From the NCBI RefSeq assembly GCF_003569805.1, contig NZ_QVLP01000019.1:1-39572 (forward strand): a stretch of 39,572 nucleotides of DNA, in the 5' to 3' direction. Below the pieces are notes generated by a model. It saw only the letters and a list, made by a program, of their open reading frames with translations. It did not search any database and was not told where the DNA came from. Both the position numbers and the translations under genes were made by a program. Position 1 is the stretch's first letter; every line of letters begins with the position of its first letter. Of the stretch, positions 25,211 to 32,464 are shown one piece after another. This DNA comes from Microbacterium halotolerans (GTDB lineage Bacteria > Actinomycetota > Actinomycetes > Actinomycetales > Microbacteriaceae).

Positions 25211-25519
25211 TCAGTACATCGAACTCGACCCCCTGCGCCGACGAGCGATCTCCGTGTGTCCGTAGGGAAAACGCCCGTTCTGCAGTTCCTCCGGGCGGAG
25301 CCCTGTGACGAGCACGCTGAGATCGACTTCGAGAGCTGTGGCGATCTGAAGCAGCGTGGAGAGCGTGGGGTTGCCCCTCCCCCGCTCGATGCGCTGATAG
25401 TTCGTCAGGTCCATGTCGGCGCACGCGGCAAGCGCCCGTGCACTCACTCCTGCCCTGCGGCGGTACCACACGATGCGGCGACCGACCTCCCCTGATGCCG
25501 GTGAATGCTTCGCGGACAT
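25211..25519 (-). CDS. XRE-family helix-turn-helix regulator
   Basis: 102 residues. A single HTH_XRE domain spans about 10-72: EVGRRIVWYRRRAGVSARALA, NYQRIERGRGNPTLSTLLQIA, then ALEVDLSVLV. A basic tail follows (RRRRGSSSMY). It lies just upstream of the 1008-residue gene on the same strand, so the two probably form an operon with the regulator first. The palindrome at 25569-25580 is its likely operator. Confidence 0.9.
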   Translation of the reverse strand: MSAKHSPASGEVGRRIVWYRRRAGVSARALAACADMDLTNYQRIERGRGNPTLSTLLQIATALEVDLSVLVTGLRPEELQNGRFPYGHTEIARRRRGSSSMY

Positions 25520-25568
25520 CTCACGATGATGCCGGAGGCAGAGGTCGAGTCCTAAGCATTTCCGCCGT

Positions 25569-25580
25569 GGTACTAGTACC
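25569..25580. promoter_or_regulatory. Palindromic candidate operator of the XRE gene
   Basis: GGTACTAGTACC is a perfect 12-bp palindrome 50 bases upstream of the XRE start; another GTAC follows at 25583. Short symmetric sites like this suit XRE dimers. No -10/-35 pair is clear. Confidence 0.45.
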
Positions 25581-25691
25581 CTGTACTGCTTGCTCGTCTC
25601 GTCTGAGGAGCCGCCAGCTCACTTCGACGACGTGGTGGGCGAGGAGCTGATGCGGTGCCGCAGGAGCTGGACCGAAGCCCGACTGCGCTCG

Positions 25692-27464
25692 TCAGCTCGT
25701 CGCGGCGGCGAGCGCATCCGCCGCGCGCACGAGTGCCAGGTGGCTGAACGCCTGGGGGAAGTTGCCCATCAGCTGTCCGCTCACGGGATCGTACTCTTCG
25801 GCGAGAAGCCCGAGCGGGCTGGCGCAGCCCACGAGACGTTCCATGAGCGACACTGCTTCATCCATCCGGCCCGTTCTCGCGTACTGCTCCACCAGCCAGA
25901 AGCTGCAGGCGAGGAACGGATGCTCGTCTCCCGCGAGCCCGTCCGTGCCCGTCGTCGTGCGATAGCGCAGCAGCAGCCCGTCACGCATGAGATCCCGCTC
26001 GATATGCGCGACCGTCGCGAGCATGCGAGGGTCGTCGTACGCGACGAACCCGGTCTGCGGAATCTGCAGCAGCGAGGCGTCAGCCTCTGTGTTGTCGTAG
26101 GTCTGGGTGAACCCGCCGGTCGCCGAGCTCACGCCGCGAATGAGGATCTCGTCGCGCAGATCGTCGCGCATCCGAGTCCATTCCTCCAACGGCCCTGCGA
26201 GTCCGTGTTCGGAGATCGCGCGGATGCCGCGATCGAGGCCAGCCCACATCATGACCCTCGAATGTGTGAAGTGATGCGGATCGCCCCGCATCTCCCACAG
26301 GCCCTGGTCCTTGCGATCAGCGTGCGCGGTGACGTAGGCGAGCATGTTGCACTGCAGCGGCCAGGAGAATGCGTCCTCTTCGACGCCCGCGTCGCGCAGT
26401 TCGGCGAGCGCGATCATCACCTCACCCACGACATCCGCCTGGAACTGTTCGACCGCCCCGTTGCCGATCCGCACCGGCCTCGAGTCTGCGTAGCCGGCAA
26501 GGTGCTCCAGTGTGCGCTCTGGCAGCGATCGCTCCCCCGCCACCCCGTACATGATCTGCAGGTCCTCCGGGTCGCCGGCCACGGCGCGCAGCAGCCAGTT
26601 GCGCCAGTGCAGCGCGCCTCGCGTGCGCCCGTGCGTGAGCAGCGCCTGGAGAGTCAGCGCAGAGTCCCGCAGCCAGCAGAACCGGTAGTCCCAGTTGCGC
26701 TCGCCTCCCGGCTCTTCCGGGAGGGAAGTCGTCGGCGCCGCCACGATGCCGCCGGTGTCGGCGTGGGTGAGCGCACGCAGCACCAGGAGCGATCGATGCA
26801 CGGCTTCCCCCCACGGCCCCTGAGTCGTGACGCGGTCGCTCCAGTCATGCCAGTCGTCCCTGGTCGACTCCAGAGCGGCGCCCACGTCGATCGGGGCCGG
26901 AGGCTCGGCGTGTGAGGGCGTCCAGGTGAGCACCCAGGTGCACGACTGTCCGGCCGATAGCGTGAAGGCGCCGCCGTGGCGCGCGCCGTCCGGTTCCAGA
27001 TGCGGGCCGCGCAGCACGTACGCGTCGGGCCCCGCGATCGCTGTCAGACACTGTTGGCCGTGCGCACGCGTCTTCCGCACCCACGGCGTCACGGCGCCGT
27101 ATCCGGGGCGAAATCGGAGGTCCACGTCGACGGTCACCTCACCGCTGACGCAGCGGACCTCGCGCACGAGGTCGGCGCGGCCGTCCGAAGCCGGCATGAA
27201 CTCGACGGTCTCCGCCTCCCCCGTCGGAGTCCGCCATCTCGTGCGGAGAACGAAGGTGCACTCCTCGTACCGCCGGTCCTCCACCTCGCCGTCGCGGGGC
27301 GCGATCAGCCAGCGCCCGTCATCAGGCGTGCCGAGGAGCGCCGTGAACACAGCGTCCGAATCGAATCTCGGCAGGCACAGCCAGTCGATGCTGCCCCCGC
27401 GGGACACGAGCGGGCCGGTGTGCAGATCGGCCAGGAGCGCGTAGTCGCTGATCGGAGAGGTCAT
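25692..27464 (-). CDS. GH15-family glucoamylase/trehalase-like enzyme
   Basis: 590 residues from ATG 27464, preceded by GGGGCG; a GTG at 27482 is less likely. The N-terminal beta-sandwich domain begins ISDYALLADLHTGPLVSRGGSIDWLCLPRFDS, standard for this family. The (alpha/alpha)6 catalytic barrel carries ERNWDYRFCWLRDSALTL with the general-acid region, and GLLAEEYDP plus GNFPQAFSHLALV near the end, typical of GH15. No signal peptide, so cytosolic. Relatives hydrolyse maltose-type glucosides or trehalose; which applies here cannot be told. It stands apart from the reductase by 30 bases, in the same direction. Confidence 0.92.
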   Translation of the reverse strand: MTSPISDYALLADLHTGPLVSRGGSIDWLCLPRFDSDAVFTALLGTPDDGRWLIAPRDGEVEDRRYEECTFVLRTRWRTPTGEAETVEFMPASDGRADLVREVRCVSGEVTVDVDLRFRPGYGAVTPWVRKTRAHGQQCLTAIAGPDAYVLRGPHLEPDGARHGGAFTLSAGQSCTWVLTWTPSHAEPPAPIDVGAALESTRDDWHDWSDRVTTQGPWGEAVHRSLLVLRALTHADTGGIVAAPTTSLPEEPGGERNWDYRFCWLRDSALTLQALLTHGRTRGALHWRNWLLRAVAGDPEDLQIMYGVAGERSLPERTLEHLAGYADSRPVRIGNGAVEQFQADVVGEVMIALAELRDAGVEEDAFSWPLQCNMLAYVTAHADRKDQGLWEMRGDPHHFTHSRVMMWAGLDRGIRAISEHGLAGPLEEWTRMRDDLRDEILIRGVSSATGGFTQTYDNTEADASLLQIPQTGFVAYDDPRMLATVAHIERDLMRDGLLLRYRTTTGTDGLAGDEHPFLACSFWLVEQYARTGRMDEAVSLMERLVGCASPLGLLAEEYDPVSGQLMGNFPQAFSHLALVRAADALAAATS

Positions 27465-27494
27465 CGCCCCAGGCTCGCACACTGCGCGCCGTGC

Positions 27495-28118
27495 TCAGTC
27501 GAAGCTGCCGAGCACGGGTTCGCCGGGAAGCGGCGCGTAGCGGAGCATCAGTGTGCCGTTGTCCCCCACAGTCACCGGCTCCAGCAGCCTCATGTTCGCC
27601 GGCCGCGCGCCGTCGGGGAACACCTTCTTCCCCTGCCCCAGCACGATCGGATACACCCAGAGCCGCAGTTCGTCGTAGAGATGCTCGGCGAGCAGCGTCT
27701 GCACGAGGTCGATGCTCCCGATCACGTGGACGTCGCGATGGCGCTGGCGCAGAGCCGGGATCTCGGTCGTGAGATCTACTCCGACCCTCGTGGAGCCCTC
27801 CCAGTCGAGCCGCACATGCGAGTCACGGGAGGCGACGTACTTCGGGACGCTGTTGAAGAGCCTGCCGATCTCTCCCTCCGGCCCCGTAGTGTGGTTCGGC
27901 CAGTAGCCGGCGAAGATGTCGTATGTCCGCCGCCCCAACAGCAGCGCGTCAAGGGTCTCCATGCCTGCCATGACGCTCGCACCGACTGCCTCACTGGGAT
28001 GACCCGCCTGCCATCCGCCGAAGCGGAACCCGTCGCTGGTGTCCTCATCCGGCCCGCCCGGCGCCTGAGCGACACCGTCGAGCGTGGTGAAGAGATCGAT
28101 GATGATGCGTTCGGTCAT
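27495..28118 (-). CDS. Dihydrofolate reductase-like (RibD C-terminal) family protein
   Basis: 207 residues from ATG 28118, with AAGGGAG 6 bases upstream; the longer open frame reaching 28265 is not needed. The fold signature is IIIDLFTTLDGVAQAPGG at the start, LLLGRRTYDIFAGYWP, and HVIGSIDLVQTLLAEHLYDELRLWVYPIVLGQGKKVF. These NADPH-binding proteins are related to the RibD reductase domain and DHFR, but most are of unknown substrate. Probably cotranscribed with the GH15 gene. Confidence 0.9.
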   Translation of the reverse strand: MTERIIIDLFTTLDGVAQAPGGPDEDTSDGFRFGGWQAGHPSEAVGASVMAGMETLDALLLGRRTYDIFAGYWPNHTTGPEGEIGRLFNSVPKYVASRDSHVRLDWEGSTRVGVDLTTEIPALRQRHRDVHVIGSIDLVQTLLAEHLYDELRLWVYPIVLGQGKKVFPDGARPANMRLLEPVTVGDNGTLMLRYAPLPGEPVLGSFD

Positions 28119-28278
28119 AGCGTGCTCCCTTGCGCGAATGCAGCGGTGGGACGAGACCATCGTGTACGGGACGCTTCGCTCGCCGCCGACGATTCCTCGG
28201 CCTGTTGGAGTTCCCGATCCGGCTGCCGACGATCCCACGTTCGCAACAATCCGCCCCACCGTCAATGGGGATCGCGAC

Positions 28279-29475
28279 CTATGCCCTGGTGCGCTCTGCC
28301 AGTGCGGCGACGACGGGAAGAGAACACAGCGCCAGCACGACGGCGACCGCGAACAGGATCGAGTAGGAGCCGGCGGTGAGTGTCAGCAGCACGCCGGCGA
28401 GCGCCGGTGCGACGGCCTGCGGGAGGAGGGTCGCCCATCCGAAGTATCCGAGATCGCGGCCGTGGCTCTCTTCGGATGGCAGCACGTGCAGCAGCAGGAG
28501 CAGATCCGACGTCACGTATGCACCTCGTCCCAGGCCGGAGACCACCGCGTACGCGATGAGTCCGGCGATGCCGGGGATCAGGATGGGCAGACCGAGGCCG
28601 AGCGCTCCGATCACCGTCGCGACCATCACCGTGGCGACGCGGTTTCTGCGGGCCGCCCTGGTAGCTGCCAGTGCGCCCACCACAAGGCACGCGATGTGCA
28701 CGCCGACCACCGCGGCGAGAGTTCGCCCGGCATCCGCGGCGTTCTGGTCCGTGCGATCGATGACGATGTACAGGAGGTAGACGAGCACCATCTGCTGCCC
28801 CAGAACCACCAGCACGCGACCGATGAACACTCGACTGAACCCCCGGGAGCGCCACAGCGCTCGCCACTCCCCGGGACGGCGGCGCGGACGAGGGTCCGTG
28901 ACGGTGCGATCCGGATTCAGCAGGACGAAGCTGATCATTCCCGCCACGAGCAGGAGCGCCGCTCCCAGCGTGGTCAGACCGAGGTCGTCGATGGTGGCGC
29001 CGGCCGCAACGGCGCCGACAGCGAGCCCGAGCGCTGCTCCAGCCCCGTAGTACGCGGCGGTGCGTGCACGAGCGGGTTCGGGCACGCGATCGGCCAGCAC
29101 CGCGTCGAGAGGTGATTCGATGACGTTCAGCAGCGGCTGCGCGATGAGCCATCCGAAGGCCACAGCGATCACGGTGTCGGCCTGTCCCAGCCAGACCACG
29201 GCGACGGCCGAAGCGATGGCACCGGCGACGATCCACGGCGTCCGTCGGCCGAAGCGACCCTTCGTCCTGTCCGACCAAGCCCCCACCAACGGCCTGATCG
29301 CGATCGTCATCGCTGACGACGCCGTCATCACGATGGCGAGATGGACGTCCTTGTTCACCGGATCCGCGTTCTCCAGCAGTGCGGGAACGATGACGCCGCC
29401 CAATGCGGCGTACAGAAGGTTCAACAGAAGATTCGCACCGAGCAGCGACATCGGCAGAGATCGCTTCACCTGCAT
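28279..29475 (-). CDS. MFS transporter
   Basis: 398 residues from ATG 29475 (MQVKRSLPMSLLGANLLL); the open frame extends upstream to 29619 without a good start. About 12 hydrophobic segments. The loop after TM2-3 has RPLVGAWSDRTKGRFGRRTPWI, the MFS motif A of the GPH/sugar-transporter-like group (G-x-x-SDRT-x-x-RxGRR). Substrate unknown; an efflux or sugar role are both possible. Weak ribosome site (GAGAAG). Confidence 0.88.
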   Translation of the reverse strand: MQVKRSLPMSLLGANLLLNLLYAALGGVIVPALLENADPVNKDVHLAIVMTASSAMTIAIRPLVGAWSDRTKGRFGRRTPWIVAGAIASAVAVVWLGQADTVIAVAFGWLIAQPLLNVIESPLDAVLADRVPEPARARTAAYYGAGAALGLAVGAVAAGATIDDLGLTTLGAALLLVAGMISFVLLNPDRTVTDPRPRRRPGEWRALWRSRGFSRVFIGRVLVVLGQQMVLVYLLYIVIDRTDQNAADAGRTLAAVVGVHIACLVVGALAATRAARRNRVATVMVATVIGALGLGLPILIPGIAGLIAYAVVSGLGRGAYVTSDLLLLLHVLPSEESHGRDLGYFGWATLLPQAVAPALAGVLLTLTAGSYSILFAVAVVLALCSLPVVAALAERTRA

Positions 29476-29606
29476 GATCTTCTCACGAGCGCGGTCACCG
29501 GTGAGGGGCGTCGTGCAGATCCGGATGTCCGGATGGTGCACCGGAAGGCTCTTTGACAACGGGGGCTCAAGATTCGATGGGGCACACGCCCCGGAAGGGC
29601 ACGAAG

Positions 29607-29968
29607 ATGCCCATTTCATTGAGCCGATTCGACGCCAGCCCCGACTGGTGGGAGCGGCTCGGCCTGCACAGCGGCCGAACGCAGGAACAAACTGGACGAG
29701 GAACGTGAATTCGCAGAACAGCGCGGACTCGGTTGGGAGCGGATCACGACGGCGTTCACCGCGATCGACTCGGCCGAGCAGATCACAGCGGGACGCTGGG
29801 CGGGATCCTCTCGCGGCGAGGCGACCGCCGGGCGGGCTGCCCGAGGTGTTCGGCTACCCGGAGCGCGCCCGCGAACTGCGCGAGAGCGGCGTCAGCCCGC
29901 ACGAGCACCGGCGCGCCCGCGAGACAGTGGGGTCGCGGATCGCGACGGTTCCCGTGGACGAGGACTGA
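29607..29968 (+). pseudogene. Small gene broken by two frameshifts
   Basis: A good site (GGAAGGG, 29593-29599) precedes ATG 29607, which reads MPISLSRFDASPDWWERLG before a TGA at 29706. In a second frame ERRNKLDEEREFAEQRGLGW continues to about ITAGRWAGSSRGEA, and in a third LPEVFGYPERARELRESG runs to VGSRIATVPVDED and a stop at 29966. Each stretch looks like normal coding sequence, so one protein of about 120 residues seems to be split by indels near 29671 and 29830. Family not recognised. Either a true pseudogene or two sequencing errors. Confidence 0.55.
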
Positions 29969-30638
29969 CGCCCGCGTCGTCGCACGCGATTCTGTCGCGC
30001 CGCAGCCAGAAGATCTCCTGGAGATCGTGCATCCGTCTGTGCCCGATCCGAGTTCCGGGGGAAGCAGCGGTCCGGATGAGCGAGGAGATGCGGGAGGGAG
30101 ACGCCGGCAAGACACGCGAAAAGCCCGCCAACACGCCGATGCCGTATCTCGCGGCCGCTGCCGTCATAGCTCGGACCAGCGGGAGGCCGCACCTTCGATC
30201 CGCGCGGAATACGCCGCGCTGGGTCGCCGCCTCGGTGGGGGTCACGAACACCAGAGTCCCGCCGGGCCGCAGGATGCGCTGCGCTTCAGCCAGGACAGCA
30301 GCGGGATCCGGATGCACGTGCGCCAGATTGGCGCAGACCACCGCATCGGCAGCTTCGTCGGGGAGTCCGGTGCTGATCGCGTCCGCGAGGATGCGGCGGG
30401 TGATGCGACCGCGCACAAGCGCCCTTTGCGTCATCCATCGGGAACGGTCCACCCCCACAACCTCGCGCGCCGATAGTGCCGCCGCGGCCAGCCCCGTTCC
30501 CGTGCCGAGGTCGACGACGACACCGTCGTCGGGCACAGCCGCGGCGACGACGCGGGCGACATCCGCGGTCAACGGCGTGTCCCATGCGAGGTCATAGACC
30601 AACGAGTACGCGCTCCAGAACCCTGCGGCGAAGCTCAT
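29892..30638 (-). CDS. Class I SAM-dependent methyltransferase
   Basis: 248 residues from ATG 30638 (MSFAAGFWSAYSLVYD), with GAAGGG just upstream and the ATG overlapping the stop of the 65-residue gene (ATGA). SAM motif I is VVDLGTGTGLAAAAL, followed by VVGVDRS and DAVVCANLAHVHPDP, then LRPGGTLVFVTPT: a UbiE/methyltransf_11-like core. Substrate unknown. The last ~25 residues are Arg/Ser-rich, low-complexity and antisense to the broken gene, so the natural C-terminus may have been altered. Last gene of a coupled four-gene operon. Confidence 0.85.
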   Translation of the reverse strand: MSFAAGFWSAYSLVYDLAWDTPLTADVARVVAAAVPDDGVVVDLGTGTGLAAAALSAREVVGVDRSRWMTQRALVRGRITRRILADAISTGLPDEAADAVVCANLAHVHPDPAAVLAEAQRILRPGGTLVFVTPTEAATQRGVFRADRRCGLPLVRAMTAAAARYGIGVLAGFSRVLPASPSRISSLIRTAASPGTRIGHRRMHDLQEIFWLRRDRIACDDAGVSPRPREPSRSATPLSRGRAGARAG

Positions 30639-30832
30639 CGCCCTTCGCCGAGACGTTCTTCCCTGTCCTGCGCGGCCTTCTCGGCGACCCTCCCCCGAAA
30701 CGACATGAATCCATAGATCACCGCGAAGACCGCCAGGATTCCGACGGCGATCCCCCAGCTGCCCTGGCTGATCGCCACGATGGCGAGCACAACGGGAAGG
30801 ATCCACGGAAGCAGCTTCAGGAAGAAGTCCAT
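30635..30832 (-). CDS. Small two-segment membrane protein
   Basis: 65 residues: MDFFLKLLPWILPVVLAIVA starts a hydrophobic hairpin that continues through GIAVGILAVFAVIYGFMSF, then a charged tail (EKAAQDREERLGEGR). Start and stop both overlap neighbours by four bases (ATGA), which fixes the coordinates. Family not recognised. Confidence 0.7.
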   Translation of the reverse strand: MDFFLKLLPWILPVVLAIVAISQGSWGIAVGILAVFAVIYGFMSFRGRVAEKAAQDREERLGEGR

Positions 30833-31431
30833 CACCAGATCACCAGCTTGCCGCCGCCCGGCCACAGGAGGTACGCCCCGTAGAGCGCGAGCGCACCGCC
30901 GAGCGCAAACAGTTTCCAGTCGCCGCCGATGATGCTCGGCAACCAGAGGATCGCGGCCAGACCGACCCCGAGGAGCACGAGGCCGTACAGCTTCATCAGC
31001 AGATTGCCTATGAAGTCGCCCGCTGCCTCTGCGCCTTCGAACACCGCATCGGCTTTCTCCGCCGTACTCATGCGAGCGCGAGGAGCCGTCGCGTCGCCGG
31101 CTTCGTGAGCCGTGGTACCGCTCTGAGTTCCCGTCTGGTGCTCGGCAGCGACGGAAAGGAAGGGCTTCAACCGGTCGGCGAGCTGGGACCAGCCCGAGTC
31201 GCCCATCTGGCTTCCCTCGTTCTCCGCCCAGACGGCGATCGCCCACTGCGCGGCCTGCCCATGTATCGCATCGGCGAACTCGGCGAACTTCCGGTCCCGC
31301 CCGACGAGCTCCTCGACGATCCGCACGATCTCGTCTATGTGCGGAGTGATGTCGCCGTTCCAATCGACTGAGTGAACCGTGGAGGCGACTTTATCTGTGA
31401 GCGACCTTTCTTCCGCCGTGAGATCTGTCAT
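30832..31431 (-). CDS. Unknown protein with C-terminal membrane hairpin
   Basis: 199 residues from ATG 31431 (MTDLTAEERSLTDKVASTVH); start overlaps the zinc-ribbon stop and the stop overlaps the next start. The N-terminal ~95 residues are helical and soluble (DITPHIDEIVRIVEELVGRD, QWAIAVWAENEGSQMG). A polar linker (about 95-135) leads to two transmembrane segments (LYGLVLLGVGLAAILWLP and LFALGGALALYGAYLLWP). It probably anchors a cytosolic domain at the membrane. Not recognised as a family. Confidence 0.7.
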   Translation of the reverse strand: MTDLTAEERSLTDKVASTVHSVDWNGDITPHIDEIVRIVEELVGRDRKFAEFADAIHGQAAQWAIAVWAENEGSQMGDSGWSQLADRLKPFLSVAAEHQTGTQSGTTAHEAGDATAPRARMSTAEKADAVFEGAEAAGDFIGNLLMKLYGLVLLGVGLAAILWLPSIIGGDWKLFALGGALALYGAYLLWPGGGKLVIW

Positions 31432-31577
31432 CTCCAGTGCCCGCCGTGAGCCGAGCACACGAGGCCCGTATCGTTGCATGCGGAGCACGTCAGTCTGCCA
31501 GCTATGCCGGACGCCCGACCGCCATTGCACGCCTGGCAGTCGTTCAGTGTGCGATGACACTTGGTGCAGCTGTTCAT
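31428..31577 (-). CDS. 49-residue zinc-ribbon protein
   Basis: Starts MNSCTKCHRTLNDCQACNGG with GAGAGGA upstream of ATG 31577 and ends SAHGGHWR. Three CxxC pairs are present (CTKC, CQAC, CSAC), plus a further Cys and two His (CSAHGGH), enough for one or two zinc sites, DnaJ-central-domain-like. It is the first gene of the operon and is coupled by ATGA overlap to the next. Confidence 0.7.
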   Translation of the reverse strand: MNSCTKCHRTLNDCQACNGGRASGIAGRLTCSACNDTGLVCSAHGGHWR

Positions 31578-31769
31578 GTCTTCCTCTCTGTTCATCGGCC
31601 CTTGTGGGGAAGAGCCGACTCTGCGGTCCCGATCGCGCGGGGACCTGGTTTGTGTGCGACACCGATTCGGCGGCCGATCCGCGGGCATCGTCCGTGGCTG
31701 CAGGCCGTCAGCTCGGCAGCGAGCGGTGCCACGAGAGCGACGCCACCGAAAACGAACTCAGCCGCTGTC

Positions 31770-32090
31770 TCATTGGAATGCCTCCGTGATCGAGGAGGAC
31801 TGGTTCTGATTCGAAACACCGTCGTAGATGTTGCAGTAGGCGACGATCTGGGTGCCGGCGAGCGCCCGATTCGCCGCACCGCTCACGACGCCGTTCTCGT
31901 AGCCAGCAGCATCGAGCGCGGCATCCATCGCCTCGGTCTGCTCATCCGAGAAGGACGAGAGCAGCCCCGTGTCGTCGGCCATCGCGGCGAACTCTCCGCA
32001 GGTCGGCACGGAGGCCGCGCAGCCGGTGAGCGTCGCTCCGAGAAACAGTGCAGTGGCGGCAAGACCCGTGAGACGGGATAGACGACGCAT
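31770..32090 (-). CDS. Small secreted lipoprotein
   Basis: 106 residues with a lipoprotein signal: basic MRRLSR, hydrophobic LTGLAATALFLGATL and lipobox LTGC (Cys about 24). Strong site GGAGGA before the ATG. The mature part has two further Cys (VPTCGEF, AYCNIYDG) that may form a disulfide, and a low-complexity end (SNQNQSSSITEAFQ). Function unknown. It precedes the zinc-ribbon operon on the same strand, 192 bases away; those bases show no convincing gene. Confidence 0.8.
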   Translation of the reverse strand: MRRLSRLTGLAATALFLGATLTGCAASVPTCGEFAAMADDTGLLSSFSDEQTEAMDAALDAAGYENGVVSGAANRALAGTQIVAYCNIYDGVSNQNQSSSITEAFQ

Positions 32091-32464
32091 GGGATTCCTC
32101 CGTCAGTTGTCAGTTGCTCCCCGACGATGAATCTCGCCGGGGTCTGACCTCACGCTAGGAGCAAGCGGCGGATCAGTCGCGTGACTTCCGGACTCCCGAA
32201 CACTCCTGAACGATTCTGCGCGTCGGACTGCCGGCGGCACATCGAGTGCTCCGGGGCGGAAGAGGCGCAGGGAGATCACCGTTGCGATATCTCGCGGCCC
32301 CTTCATGTGAGAGGCGCTCGTACAGCGGGGCTGTGCGGTGTCACCGAGCCTCTCGGAATACTGCACCACGTTCGAAACCGTTCGGAATGAGCGAGGAACA
32401 CCCGTTCTCGGCCCCGGCCTCTCCTACTCTGGGACCAGAAACCCTGACCCGAACAGGAGAGCCC
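32091..32464. promoter_or_regulatory. Divergent intergenic region, lipoprotein / nSTAND1
   Basis: 374 bases with no gene I trust. It must contain the promoters of the minus-strand lipoprotein and the plus-strand nSTAND1 gene. TACTCT (near 32424) could be a -10 for the latter. An in-frame ATG at 32387 would extend nSTAND1 but has no ribosome site. Confidence 0.45.

Noticed and set aside
31592..31879. Small minus-strand gene between lipoprotein and zinc ribbon
   Set aside because: It overlaps the lipoprotein in another frame and has no ribosome site; the Cys-containing hydrophobic stretch is too short to be persuasive.
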